This document shows positions 25,516 to 36,913 of a DNA stretch of 45,970 bases, in pieces. The position numbers were made by a program, and so were the translations under genes. The stretch comes from Belnapia rosea. Lineage in GTDB: Bacteria > Pseudomonadota > Alphaproteobacteria > Acetobacterales > Acetobacteraceae. The notes beneath the pieces were generated by a model. The model saw only the letters and a program-made list of their open reading frames with translations. It was not told the DNA's origin and did no database searches. The stretch's first letter is position 1, and each line of letters begins with the position of its first letter. The stretch is from the NCBI RefSeq assembly GCF_900101615.1, contig NZ_FMZX01000013.1, positions 1-45,970 of the forward strand, written 5' to 3'.

Positions 25516-26234
25516 TGTTCGAGCAGGTCAAGGCGCTGGTCTTCGATGTCTTCGGCACGGTCGTCGACTGGCGCGAGGGCGTCGCACGGGAGGCGGGGCC
25601 CTTCCTGGCCCGCATCGGGCGCAACGATATCGACGCGCATGGCTTCGCCGATGCCTGGCGGGCGCGCTACCAGCCGGCGATGGAGGAGATCCGCAGCGGC
25701 AGGCGGGGCTTCACCCGGCTCGACCTGCTGCACCGCGAGAACCTGGAGCAGGTGCTGCGGGCGCATGACATCGATCCGGCCGGGGTCGGCGAGGCGGCGC
25801 TCGACGAGCTCAACCGCGCCTGGCACCGGCTGGACCCCTGGCCGGAGGCGGTGGCGGGGCTCACCCGGCTGAAGCGCCGCTTCATCATCGCGCCGCTCTC
25901 CAACGGCAATATCGCGCTGATGACCAACATGGCGAAGCGTGCCGGCATCCCCTGGGACGCGATCCTCGGCGCCGAGGTGGCGCAGGCCTACAAGCCGGAC
26001 CCGCAGGCCTATCTGCGGACGGCCGAGGTGCTCGGCATCCGCCCGGCCGAGCTGTGCCTGGTCGCCGCGCATAACGGCGACCTGAAGGCGGCGCGCGCGG
26101 CAGGTCTCGCCACCGCCTTCGTGCCGCGGCGGACGGAGCATGGGCCGGGGCAGAGCAGTGACCTCGAGCCCTCCGAGGCCTGGGACGTGGTGGCGCGCGA
26201 CTTCCAGGACCTGGCTCACCGGCTGGGCGTCTAG
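25515..26234 (+). CDS. Haloacid dehalogenase type II (HAD superfamily)
   Basis: A 239-residue HAD enzyme. Seen: motif I VFDVFGTVVDWR with the nucleophile Asp11, motif II LSNGN with Ser, motif III YKPDPQAY with the Lys, and AHNGDLKAAR for the acidic motif IV. This matches L-2-haloacid dehalogenase, which hydrolyses 2-halo acids to 2-hydroxy acids. Related HADs act on phosphates, and the exact activity needs an assay. It starts inside the TGATG junction with the lyase gene, pointing to coupled expression and possibly a linked pathway. Confidence 0.9.
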   Translation: MFEQVKALVFDVFGTVVDWREGVAREAGPFLARIGRNDIDAHGFADAWRARYQPAMEEIRSGRRGFTRLDLLHRENLEQVLRAHDIDPAGVGEAALDELNRAWHRLDPWPEAVAGLTRLKRRFIIAPLSNGNIALMTNMAKRAGIPWDAILGAEVAQAYKPDPQAYLRTAEVLGIRPAELCLVAAHNGDLKAARAAGLATAFVPRRTEHGPGQSSDLEPSEAWDVVARDFQDLAHRLGV

Positions 26235-26422
26235 GCGTCCTGGCAAGGGGCCGCTGCCCAGGCGGCGGCTCCCCACCGGCGCTGCAGCTTTCGGACAAAT
26301 GCGCCGGCGAGGGCCTGGGGCAGGCTCGAGGTGGCGGTTCGGGCAGGTTCGCGGATGGGTTGGCTCCGGCGCTATAGGACGAACATCCTGTATCTTTCCG
26401 GAGCCGGAACGCAAGGCCGGGG

Positions 26423-27250
26423 CTATGGCGTCCCCGCCTTCCGAACCTGCGGCACCATGGCGCGGATGCCGGCGGGGAAGAGCGGGCCGCCATAGCCGGC
26501 CTCGACGGGGATGCGGAGCATCTTCCGGCCCTCGGCATCGATCTCCATCACCGGCTGCACCGTGACCACGGGGCGGGCGGCGGCGCGGGACATGGCGTCG
26601 CCCAGACTCTCCGCCCCGGCGAGGCGGAGGAGGTTGAGGCGGGTGGGGAAGAGCAGCGTGCGCTCGCCGGCCTCCGCCTCCGCCAGGGCCTGGGCGGGGG
26701 TGATCCAGATGCTGTCCACCGCCTCATGCCCGTCATGCACGGCGTCATGCCCGCTCGGGGCGGGGGCTAGGAAGAAATGGGTGTCGAACCGCTTGGAAAG
26801 ATCGGCCGGCGTCACCCAATGGGCGAAGGGGACAAGGCTGTCGATGTCCGGGCGCAGCCCTTCGGCCTGCAGCATGGCGGCGAAGCCGCGGCTGCCGGCA
26901 TTGAGCGCATCCCGATGCGCTGCCACGAAGGCGGCGCCCTGGGCGGGGTCGAGCGCGGTGCCGCCCTCGGTGCGGGCGAGGAGGAGGCCGCTTTCCTCGA
27001 AGGCCTCGCGGATGGCGGCGACGCGGAAGGCGGCGAGCGGGTCGGTGCTGCCGAGGATGGTGGCAAGCTCGGCATCGGCCTGCTCCACCCTGCCACCGGG
27101 GAAGACCAGGGCACCGGCGGCGAATTCGATCTCGCGGTGGCGGACGACCATGAAGATCTCGGGGCCCGCCGCACCGTCGCGCAGCAGCAGGACGGTGGCG
27201 GCGGGGCGCGGGGGGACCGGCGAGGGGGCGGTGGTCTGGGCCTCGGACAA
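26423..27250 (-). CDS. NUDIX hydrolase with an interrupted Nudix box
   Basis: A 275-residue hydrolase. The Nudix box reads GGRVEQAD, then about 20 inserted residues, then REAFEESGLLL, the arrangement seen in NUDT19/NUDT8-type coenzyme A or acyl-CoA diphosphatases. Further blocks are WVTPADLSKRFDTHFFLAP and IPVEAGYGGPLFP. The start is a TTG at 27250, five bases past the stop of the upstream Bug gene, with GGAG nine bases before it; the frame continues upstream but overlaps that gene. It is translated as the second gene of that pair. Confidence 0.88.
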   Translation of the reverse strand: MSEAQTTAPSPVPPRPAATVLLLRDGAAGPEIFMVVRHREIEFAAGALVFPGGRVEQADAELATILGSTDPLAAFRVAAIREAFEESGLLLARTEGGTALDPAQGAAFVAAHRDALNAGSRGFAAMLQAEGLRPDIDSLVPFAHWVTPADLSKRFDTHFFLAPAPSGHDAVHDGHEAVDSIWITPAQALAEAEAGERTLLFPTRLNLLRLAGAESLGDAMSRAAARPVVTVQPVMEIDAEGRKMLRIPVEAGYGGPLFPAGIRAMVPQVRKAGTP

Positions 27251-27255
27251 GGGGG

Positions 27256-28251
27256 CTACTCCGTTCGGATGCCGGCGGACTGGATGAGCGGCGCCCAGCG
27301 GGCATGCTCGGCCTGGATGAAGTTGGCGAATTGCGCGGGGGTGCCGCCGACGATCTGGCCAGCCTGGGTCTGCTCGACCACCCGCGCCACATCCGGCTGC
27401 CGCATCGCCGCATTGAAGACCCGGTTGGCGGCCTCGACCAGGGGCTCCGGCAGGCCGGCCGGGCCCAGGACGCCGTGCCAGACCGTGGCCTCGAAGCCGG
27501 CGAGCGCCGGACCGCCGGCCTCGGCAATGGTCGGGACATCCGGCAGCAGCGGGACGCGCTCGCGGGCGGCGACGGCCAGCGCCCGCACCTTGCCCTCGCG
27601 GATGAAGGGCAGCGTGGTGGAGACGGTGATGATGGCGCTGCCCGTCTCGTCGGCGATGATGCTGCGCACCACCTCGGCGCCGCTGCGATAGGGCACGGGC
27701 GTCATCGTCACGCCGGTGCGGCGCAGCAGCAGCTCCTGCGCCAGATGGCCGACATAGCCGATGCCGGGATGGGCATAGACCAGATCCCGCCGCTGGCGGG
27801 CGAGGTCGAGCAGGCCGGCCAGGTCCCGTGCCGGCGAGGCGGCGGGGACCACCAGCACCAGGGGCAGGTTGACGAGGTGGCAGATCGGGGTGAAGGCCCG
27901 CATCGGGTCGTAGCTGAGGCTCGGCTGCAGGTCCCGCGCGATGGCATTGGCGCCGAGATCGGCCATCATCAGCGTGGCGCCATCGGGCCGCGCCTGGGCG
28001 ACGACGGCGCCGGCGATGGTGCCGCCCGCCCCGCCCCGGTTCTCGACCACCAGCGTCTGGCCATTGGCGAGCGGCGGGAAGGCATTGGCGACAGTACGGG
28101 AGAGCGTGTCGATCGCGCCGCCGGCGCCGAAGGGGACGACGAGGCGCACGGGGCGGTCCGGCCAGGCCGGCGCCTGGGCCCGGGCAAGGGCCGGGGTGGC
28201 AAGGGCCATCAGCAGTGTTCGACGCGCGATCGCATGTAACGCTTGCGGCAT
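27256..28251 (-). CDS. Bug/TctC tripartite tricarboxylate transporter binding protein
   Basis: A second Bug-family periplasmic receptor, 331 residues, with leader (ARRTLLMALATPALARAQA) and the opening WPDRPVRLVVPFGAGGAID. Other family blocks: VVENRGGAGG, VPYRSGAEVVRSIIADETGS and LLPDVPTIAEAGGPAL. No TctA or TctB is near. GGGAGG lies eight bases before the ATG. It starts 193 bases from the divergent DUF1028 gene, sharing the intergenic promoter region, and is followed by the NUDIX gene. Confidence 0.92.
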   Translation of the reverse strand: MPQALHAIARRTLLMALATPALARAQAPAWPDRPVRLVVPFGAGGAIDTLSRTVANAFPPLANGQTLVVENRGGAGGTIAGAVVAQARPDGATLMMADLGANAIARDLQPSLSYDPMRAFTPICHLVNLPLVLVVPAASPARDLAGLLDLARQRRDLVYAHPGIGYVGHLAQELLLRRTGVTMTPVPYRSGAEVVRSIIADETGSAIITVSTTLPFIREGKVRALAVAARERVPLLPDVPTIAEAGGPALAGFEATVWHGVLGPAGLPEPLVEAANRVFNAAMRQPDVARVVEQTQAGQIVGGTPAQFANFIQAEHARWAPLIQSAGIRTE

Positions 28252-28444
28252 GATGGCAACCTCCCGGTATGGTGTTGCGGCCAGGGTGCCGCCGGGGCTT
28301 CACCAAGGCAACCGCCGGCCTGGTGCCCGGCTGAGGCGAAAGGGCCACGTCCCACCGGGAACGTAACCAGCGGAGAACGCAACCACTGGCGTAGTCGGTG
28401 CCGATGCATATGTTGCACCATCACACCTGGACAGAGGAGGCCGC

Positions 28445-29164
28445 ATGACCTGGTCAATCGTCGCACATGATCCGGCCACCGGCGCCTTCGCCGTCGCGGT
28501 CACGACCTGCGCCTTCGCGGTCGGCGCAAGCTGCCCCTTCGTGCGCTCCGGTGTCGGGGCGGTATCCACCCAGTCGATGACCAACCGCTATCTCGGCCCG
28601 GCCGTGCTGGACGGGATGCAGCGTGGCCTGTCGCCGGCCGCAGCGATCGAGAGCGCGCTGGCAGGGGATGAGGGGCGCGGCATCCGGCAGCTGCATGCGG
28701 TGGACCGGCATGGGCGGAGCGCGGCCTGGACCGGGCAGAATTGCGTGGAGTGGTGCGGTGACCGCCCGGGCCAGGGCTTCTCGGTGGCCGGCAACATGCT
28801 GGCCGGGGAGGCGGTGCTGGCCGATACCGTCGCGGCCTTCGTCACCAAGGACGACCTGCCGCTGGCGGAGCGCCTGGTGGCGGCGCTCGAGGCAGGGGAT
28901 GCGGCTGGCGGCGACCGGCGGGGGCGGCAATCCGCCGCCCTGCTGCTGACGACGACGGAGGACTTCCCCGACATCAACCTCCGCGTCGATGACCATCCGG
29001 ACCCGGTCCAGGAGCTGGGGCGGTTGCTCGGCATCTGGCGCCGGGAGCGGGAGCCGGGGCTGCGCGACCAGCCGCGCCGGGCGAATCCTTCCGGCTGGAT
29101 CGATCTCGACGCGATCGAGGCGGGCTGGCGGCGGCGGGGCTCCAGCCTGCGCTTCCGCCGCTGA
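28445..29164 (+). CDS. DUF1028 protein, Ntn-hydrolase-like
   Basis: A 239-residue protein of the DUF1028 family. Seen: MTWSIVAHDPATGAFAVAVT, the conserved GVGAVSTQSMTN, FSVAGNMLAG and NLRVDDHPDPVQELGRLL near the C-terminus. The family has an Ntn-hydrolase-like fold and is often beside transporters or peptidases. Its substrate is not known. CAGAGGAGG lies just before the ATG. It diverges from the Bug gene and converges on yqeY. Confidence 0.9.
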   Translation: MTWSIVAHDPATGAFAVAVTTCAFAVGASCPFVRSGVGAVSTQSMTNRYLGPAVLDGMQRGLSPAAAIESALAGDEGRGIRQLHAVDRHGRSAAWTGQNCVEWCGDRPGQGFSVAGNMLAGEAVLADTVAAFVTKDDLPLAERLVAALEAGDAAGGDRRGRQSAALLLTTTEDFPDINLRVDDHPDPVQELGRLLGIWRREREPGLRDQPRRANPSGWIDLDAIEAGWRRRGSSLRFRR

Positions 29165-29167
29165 GAG

Positions 29168-29182
29168 AGGGGCGAAGCCCCC
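29168..29182. terminator. Small hairpin between convergent DUF1028 and yqeY genes
   Basis: AGGGGC/GCCCCCT-type stem, with GGGGC (29169-29173) and GCCCC (29177-29181) around GAA. It lies just past the DUF1028 stop, with no U-run. It could end transcription of either gene. Confidence 0.4.
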
Positions 29183-29198
29183 TCCCCCGGCCTGGGCC

Positions 29199-29663
29199 TC
29201 AGCCGCCCAGCGCGGCCTTCACCAGCGGGCCGGCCTTGGCCATGTCGAGGCTGGCGGCGTGCTTCGCGCGCAGCACCGCCATGACCTTGCCCATCTCCTT
29301 GATGCCGGTGGCACCGGTCTCGGCCACGGCGGCGGCGACGGCGGCCTGCATGGCGGCCTCGTCCATCTGCTGGGGCAGGAAGCCCTCGATCACCGCGATC
29401 TCTGCCTCCTCCTTCTCGGCGAGTTCGGGGCGGTTGCCCTGGCGGTAGAGCTCGACGCTCTCGCGCCGGCTCTTGGCCATGCCGCGGAGCATGGCGGTGA
29501 TCTGCTCGTCAGGGACACGGTCCACGCCGGTGGGACGGGCGGCGATGTCCACATCCTTCAGCTTGGCCATGATCATGCGCAGGGTGGAGGTGCGGGCGGT
29601 GTCCTTGGCTAGCATGGAGGCCTTCAAGGCCTCGGTGAAGCGGCTACGCAGGTCCTCGGCCAT
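29199..29663 (-). CDS. yqeY: GatB/YqeY domain protein
   Basis: A 154-residue protein of the YqeY family, related to the tail domain of GatB. Seen: LRSRFTEALKASMLAKDTAR, VPDEQITAMLRGMAKSRRES, QMDEAAMQAAVAAAVAETGA and TGIKEMGKVMAVLRAK, a typical helical layout. The family may interact with tRNA or the ribosome, but its role is not settled. The start at 29663 has CAGGAG seven bases upstream. It diverges from carA across a 139-base region containing two 17-bp inverted repeats, so the two may share regulation. Confidence 0.93.
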   Translation of the reverse strand: MAEDLRSRFTEALKASMLAKDTARTSTLRMIMAKLKDVDIAARPTGVDRVPDEQITAMLRGMAKSRRESVELYRQGNRPELAEKEEAEIAVIEGFLPQQMDEAAMQAAVAAAVAETGATGIKEMGKVMAVLRAKHAASLDMAKAGPLVKAALGG

Positions 29664-29735
29664 GGCTGGTCTCCTGGAATGGGGGGGGACGGGAAAGACT
29701 GGGCGCTGTAGCATGCGGCACGGGAAAAGCGGGAA

Positions 29736-29752
29736 TGGGAAGTTTTTTCCCA
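29736..29752. promoter_or_regulatory. Inverted repeat 1 of an operator-like pair
   Basis: TGGGAA-N5-TTCCCA, 17 bp, perfect arms. It lies 73 bases before yqeY and 50 bases before the HTH start of carA. It has the same outer sequence as the second repeat; the two centres are 38 bp apart. Confidence 0.7.
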
Positions 29753-29773
29753 GATCGTTTCCATGGCTTGAAA

Positions 29774-29790
29774 TGGGAAATATTTTCCCA
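29774..29790. promoter_or_regulatory. Inverted repeat 2 of an operator-like pair
   Basis: TGGGAAA-TAT-TTTCCCA, 17 bp with seven-base arms. It ends 12 bases before the ATG at 29803, so it would overlap the core promoter or the transcript start. No ribosome site precedes that ATG, which fits a leaderless transcript. Confidence 0.75.
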
Positions 29791-29802
29791 CATTCTGCCC
29801 CC

Positions 29803-31188
29803 ATGCGGACCGTCGAAGAGATCATCATCCAGCTTGGCGGTCCGGAGGCCGCCGCGGCGCGCTGCGGCATCGGGACCGAGGCCTTGCGCAAATGGCGCCA
29901 GGCCCGGGCCATTCCGCCGCGCCATTGGCCGGCGATCCTCGCCGCCACCGGCCTCGCCCTCGCCGACATGCCCGCCCCCCCCGAATCCCGCGCGGAGACA
30001 GCCATGCCCGAGACCGAGACACCTCCCGAGGGCGCGACCGCCTGCCTGGTGCTGGCCGATGGCAGCGTCTTCTGGGGGCGCGGCTTCGGGGCGACGACGG
30101 CGCCGGGCGCCGCGCCCGTGGCCGAGATCTGCTTCAACACCGGCATGACGGGGTACCAGGAGACGCTGACCGACCCCTCCTATGCCGGGCAGATCATCAC
30201 CTTCACCTTCCCGCATATCGGCAATGTCGGCGCCAACCCCGAGGATATCGAGGCGGTGACGCCGGCGGCGCGGGGCCTGGTCGTCAAGCAGGACCTGACC
30301 GAGCCAGCCAACTACCGGGCGACGCGGCATCTCGACGACTGGCTGAAATCCTTCGGCATTCCGGGGATCGCGGGCATCGATACGCGGGCGCTGACCATCC
30401 GCATCCGCGATGGCGGCGCGCCGAACGGGGTGCTCTGCTTCCCGGCCGATGGGCGGTTCGACCTCGCCGCGCTCCAGGCGCAGGCCTCGGCCTGGCCGGG
30501 GCTCGAGGGGATGGACCTGGCGCGCGAGGTCTCCTGCCGGCAGTCCTATCACTGGGACGAGACGACCTGGGCCTGGCCGGGGGGCTTCGGCAAGCAGACG
30601 GCGCCGCGGCACAAGGTGGTGGCTGTTGATTACGGGGCGAAGCGGAACATCCTCCGCTGCCTCGCCTCCGCCGGGCTCGACGTGACGGTGGTGCCGGCGA
30701 CGGCGACGGCGGAGGAGATCCTGCGGCACGGGCCGGACGGCGTCTTCCTGTCCAACGGCCCGGGCGACCCGGCGGCGACGGGCGAGTATGCCGTGCTGGC
30801 GATCCAGGGGGTGCTGGAGCGGCGGGTGCCGGTCTTCGGCATCTGCCTCGGGCATCAGCTGCTGGGCCTCGCGCTCGGCGGCAAGACCTACAAGCTGGAT
30901 CGCGGCCATCGCGGCGCCAATCAGCCCGTGAAGGACCTGGCCACGGGCCGGGTCGAGATCACCAGCCAGAACCATGGCTTCGCGGTGGACGACAAGAGCC
31001 TGCCCGAGGGGGTGAAGGTCACGCATGTCTCGCTCTTCGACAATTCGAACGAGGGTCTGATGGCGACGGACAGGCCGGCCTTCTCGGTGCAGTACCATCC
31101 CGAAGCCTCGCCGGGGCCGACGGACAGCCACCACCTGTTCCATCGCTTCGTCGAGCTGATCGAGAAGAACAAGGCGGGAGGGGCATGA
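29803..31188 (+). CDS. carA: Carbamoyl-phosphate synthase small subunit with in-frame N-terminal HTH
   Basis: Glutamine amidotransferase subunit that supplies ammonia to CarB for arginine and pyrimidine synthesis. The CarA core starts near residue 68 (MPETETPPEG). It shows FNTGMTGYQETLTDPSYAGQ, VFGICLGHQLLGLALGGKTY with the nucleophile Cys, and SVQYHPEASPGPTDS with the catalytic His and Glu. Before this lies an in-frame 67-residue HTH-like segment, EEIIIQLGGPEAAAARCGIG then RKWRQARAIPPRHWPAI, resembling Cro/YdaS-type DNA-binding domains. Two starts are possible: ATG 29803 (no ribosome site) gives the fused protein, and ATG 30004, with GGAG at normal spacing, gives ordinary CarA of 394 residues. 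The stop overlaps the next gene. Confidence 0.9.
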   Translation: MRTVEEIIIQLGGPEAAAARCGIGTEALRKWRQARAIPPRHWPAILAATGLALADMPAPPESRAETAMPETETPPEGATACLVLADGSVFWGRGFGATTAPGAAPVAEICFNTGMTGYQETLTDPSYAGQIITFTFPHIGNVGANPEDIEAVTPAARGLVVKQDLTEPANYRATRHLDDWLKSFGIPGIAGIDTRALTIRIRDGGAPNGVLCFPADGRFDLAALQAQASAWPGLEGMDLAREVSCRQSYHWDETTWAWPGGFGKQTAPRHKVVAVDYGAKRNILRCLASAGLDVTVVPATATAEEILRHGPDGVFLSNGPGDPAATGEYAVLAIQGVLERRVPVFGICLGHQLLGLALGGKTYKLDRGHRGANQPVKDLATGRVEITSQNHGFAVDDKSLPEGVKVTHVSLFDNSNEGLMATDRPAFSVQYHPEASPGPTDSHHLFHRFVELIEKNKAGGA

Positions 31189-31946
31189 TGTTTGACCTCA
31201 AGGGACGTGTCGGGCTGGTCACCGGCGGGAATGGGGGCATCGGGCTGGGCTTCGCGCGGGGGCTCGCCAAGGCCGGTGCCAGCGTCATGGTGGCCGGGCG
31301 GAATGCCGAGAAGAACGCCGCCGCCGTCGCCGAGCTGAAGGCGCTCGGCGCCGAGGCGGATGCGGTCATCGTCGATGTGACGGATGCCGCCAGCATCGAG
31401 GCCATGGTGAAGGCCACGGCGGAGCGCTTCGGCGGCATCGACATCCTGGTCAACAATGCCGGGACCAATATCCGCAACCGGCCGGAGGTCTATGCCGAGG
31501 CCGACTGGCATGCGGTGATCGACACCAACCTGACCAGCGCCTACCTCGCCTCCAAGGCAGCCTATCCGCACCTCAAGGCCGGCGGCCATGGGCGGGTGAT
31601 CAACAATGGCTCCATGCTGTCGATCTTCGGGCTGCCCTTCCATATCGCCTATGCGGCGTCGAAGGGCGGCGTGGTGCAGTTCACCAAGTCGCTCGCCGTC
31701 GCCTGGGCGGCGGATGGGATCACGGTTAATGCCGTGCTGCCGGGCTGGATTGATACCGACCTGACCCGCAAGGCCCGCAAGGACATGCCGCAGCTGAACG
31801 ACAACGTCCTGGCGCGGACGCCGAAGGGGCGCTGGGGCAGCCTCGAGGATTTCGAGGGGCTGGCGGCCTTCCTCGGCAGCGATGCGAGCTCCTTCATCAC
31901 CGGGGTAGCGATTCCGGTGGATGGCGGGTTCTCGGTGCAGGGCTAA
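31185..31946 (+). CDS. Short-chain dehydrogenase/reductase
   Basis: A 253-residue classical SDR. Seen: TGGNGGIGLGFARGL (residues 13-27), NNAGTNI, NNGSMLSIFG (catalytic Ser), YAASKGGVVQFT (Tyr and Lys) and LPGWIDTDLT. It resembles 2-deoxy-D-gluconate/3-oxoacyl-type dehydrogenases; the substrate is not predictable. It overlaps carA by four bases (ATGA) with GGGAGGGG before the ATG, so translation is coupled. It is unclear why an SDR follows carA; the arrangement separates carA from carB. Confidence 0.92.
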   Translation: MMFDLKGRVGLVTGGNGGIGLGFARGLAKAGASVMVAGRNAEKNAAAVAELKALGAEADAVIVDVTDAASIEAMVKATAERFGGIDILVNNAGTNIRNRPEVYAEADWHAVIDTNLTSAYLASKAAYPHLKAGGHGRVINNGSMLSIFGLPFHIAYAASKGGVVQFTKSLAVAWAADGITVNAVLPGWIDTDLTRKARKDMPQLNDNVLARTPKGRWGSLEDFEGLAAFLGSDASSFITGVAIPVDGGFSVQG

Positions 31947-31949
31947 GCC

Positions 31950-32585
31950 ATGCCGGGCGCCGATACCCTGCTGGTTTTCGCGGTGCTCTCGCTCGGCCTG
32001 GCGGTGACGCCGGGGCCGAACATGCTCTACCTCGTCTCGCGCTCGTTGGCGCAGGGGACGGGGGCGGGCATGGTCTCGCTGGTCGGCTGCCAGGTCGGGT
32101 CGCTCGCCATCATGCTCTGCGCGGCAGCGGGGATCACGGCGGCGCTGCTCGCCATCCCCTATGCCTGGGACGTGCTGCGGCTGGGCGGGGCGGCCTATCT
32201 GCTCTTTCTCGCCTGGCAGAGCGTACGGCCGGGCGGGCAGCCGGTCTTCGCGCCGAGGCCGATGCCGCGGGAGCCCGCCGCACGGCTCTTCGCGGTGGGG
32301 TTCGCCACGGCGGCGCTCAATCCGAAGGTGGCGCTCTTCTACATGGCAGTGCTGCCGCCCTTCATCGACCCCGCACGGGGCGATGCCTTCCTGCAGGCCG
32401 CGATACTCGGCGCGGTGCAGGTCGCCATCTGCACCGCCTTCGACGCGGTGCTGGTCTGGGGCGCGGCGGGGACGGCACGCTTCCTCGGCACGCGGCCGGG
32501 CTGGATGGCGGTGCAGCGCTGGGTGCTCGGCGCGGCGCTCGGGCTCATCGCGGTGAAGCTGGCGACGGAGGGCCATCGGGCATGA
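31950..32585 (+). CDS. LysE/RhtB-family amino acid exporter
   Basis: A 211-residue membrane protein of the LysE/RhtB exporter family. It opens LLVFAVLSLGLAVTPGPNML and continues with SLVGCQVGSLAIMLCAAAGI. About six hydrophobic segments are visible, and the conserved TPGP near the N-terminus and LNPKVALFYMA are typical. Members export amino acids such as lysine, threonine or homoserine, but the substrate varies. It starts three bases after the SDR stop in the carA transcription unit and overlaps the next gene by four. Confidence 0.92.
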   Translation: MPGADTLLVFAVLSLGLAVTPGPNMLYLVSRSLAQGTGAGMVSLVGCQVGSLAIMLCAAAGITAALLAIPYAWDVLRLGGAAYLLFLAWQSVRPGGQPVFAPRPMPREPAARLFAVGFATAALNPKVALFYMAVLPPFIDPARGDAFLQAAILGAVQVAICTAFDAVLVWGAAGTARFLGTRPGWMAVQRWVLGAALGLIAVKLATEGHRA

Positions 32586-32857
32586 CGCTGTTCCTCATCG
32601 CCCTGGCCGCCCTGTCCTGGACCGGGCTGAGCCTCGCCGTGCTCGCCATGGTGCTGCGGCGCGTCGGCACGGCGCGTCAGGCGGCGTGGCGGGCCGTCGG
32701 CATCGGCCTCGTCGTCAACAGCCTCTCCGCCTGGTACGCCGCGCCCGGGGAGCCGGTCGCCGCCGTCATCCTGATCATCCTCTGCCACCTGCTGCTGCTG
32801 CCGGCGCTGCTGCTCGCCGCGTGGCGGGAAGAGCAGCGCGGCGGCCCGGGCCTCTGA
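32582..32857 (+). CDS. Small membrane protein, unknown
   Basis: A 91-residue protein with about three hydrophobic segments ([36 protein letters not shown], and [20 protein letters not shown]) separated by short basic loops. No family could be named. Its ATG overlaps the end of the LysE-like gene by four bases, so it is co-translated, and carB starts 31 bases downstream. Confidence 0.75.
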   Translation: MTLFLIALAALSWTGLSLAVLAMVLRRVGTARQAAWRAVGIGLVVNSLSAWYAAPGEPVAAVILIILCHLLLLPALLLAAWREEQRGGPGL

Positions 32858-32888
32858 TCCCCCTCCTCCTTTCCGCCGGATTCCTCCC

Positions 32889-36134
<3,246 letters not shown>

Positions 36135-36142
36135 CCCCGGCC

Positions 36143-36192
36143 GCGGGTTCCAGCGGGCCTTCCGGGCAATACGTCCGGAGGGCCGGAACCGC
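36143..36192 (+). terminator. Imperfect hairpin immediately downstream of carB
   Basis: GCGGGTTCC and GGGCCTTCCGG (36143-36165) face CCGGAGGGCC and GGAACCGC (36175-36192) with one bulge and a few mismatches. It lies nine bases after the carB stop and is not followed by a U-run. It may terminate or protect the carB mRNA. Confidence 0.4.
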
Positions 36193-36330
36193 AGGCCGGG
36201 TCTCCGTGTTGGCTCTCGCCATCCCGTGCCGCAACCGCAAGGGTAGCGGGGCGGATCGGTTTTTTTGGTCGCATTTGCGGTGGCGGACCGCGCACACTCC
36301 GCTTCGATACGCTCAAGGGAAGGGCTAGCC

Positions 36331-36804
36331 GTGCAGAAGTTCCCCATGACCGCGGAAGGTCTGGCGAAGCTGGAAGAAGAGCTGAAAGTCCTGCGGGCCG
36401 AGGAGCGGCCGGCGGTGATCCGGGCTATCGCGGAAGCCCGGGCCCATGGCGACCTTTCCGAGAACGCCGAGTACCATGCGGCACGCGAGCGGCAGTCCTT
36501 CATCGAGGGCCGGATCGCCGAGCTCGAGACGATCATCCCGGCGGCCGAGGTGATCGATGTCTCGAAGCTCTCGGGCGATCAGGTGAAATTCGGCGCCCGC
36601 GTCACCGTGGTCGACGAGGAGACGGAGGAGAAGAAGACCTACCGGATCGTCGGGGCCTATGAGGCCGACATGAAGGTGAATTCCATCTCCATCTCCTCGC
36701 CGCTGGCCAAGGCGCTGATCGGCAAGAAGGTGGGTGACAGCGTGGAGGTGCCCGCCCCGGGCGGCGCCCGCGCTTATGAGATCACGGCGGTCGCCTTCCG
36801 CTGA
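36331..36804 (+). CDS. greA: Transcription elongation factor GreA
   Basis: A 157-residue factor with the full GreA layout: a coiled-coil N-terminal domain containing [16 protein letters not shown] and [17 protein letters not shown], where the acidic tip residues (Asp and Glu in GDLSENAEY) enter RNA polymerase, then a FKBP-like C-terminal domain with [20 protein letters not shown]. It stimulates RNA cleavage in backtracked complexes. The start is a GTG at 36331, with AAGGGAAGGG upstream. It lies 196 bases after carB and probably has its own promoter. Confidence 0.96.
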   Translation: MQKFPMTAEGLAKLEEELKVLRAEERPAVIRAIAEARAHGDLSENAEYHAARERQSFIEGRIAELETIIPAAEVIDVSKLSGDQVKFGARVTVVDEETEEKKTYRIVGAYEADMKVNSISISSPLAKALIGKKVGDSVEVPAPGGARAYEITAVAFR

Positions 36805-36913
36805 CCTCCCTCCCCCGGGCGCATGGCGGCCTGGGGCCTGATCGCCGCATACTGCGCGCCCCGCCATCCGGCGGGTGCGGCAGGATCGGCTGGTAGCGGC
36901 AAGGCGGTTTCTC

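Noticed and set aside
26423-28348. A 641-residue frame containing the NUDIX protein.
   Set aside because: The N-terminal part is an alternate frame of the Bug gene; the NUDIX domain fits a start right after the Bug stop.
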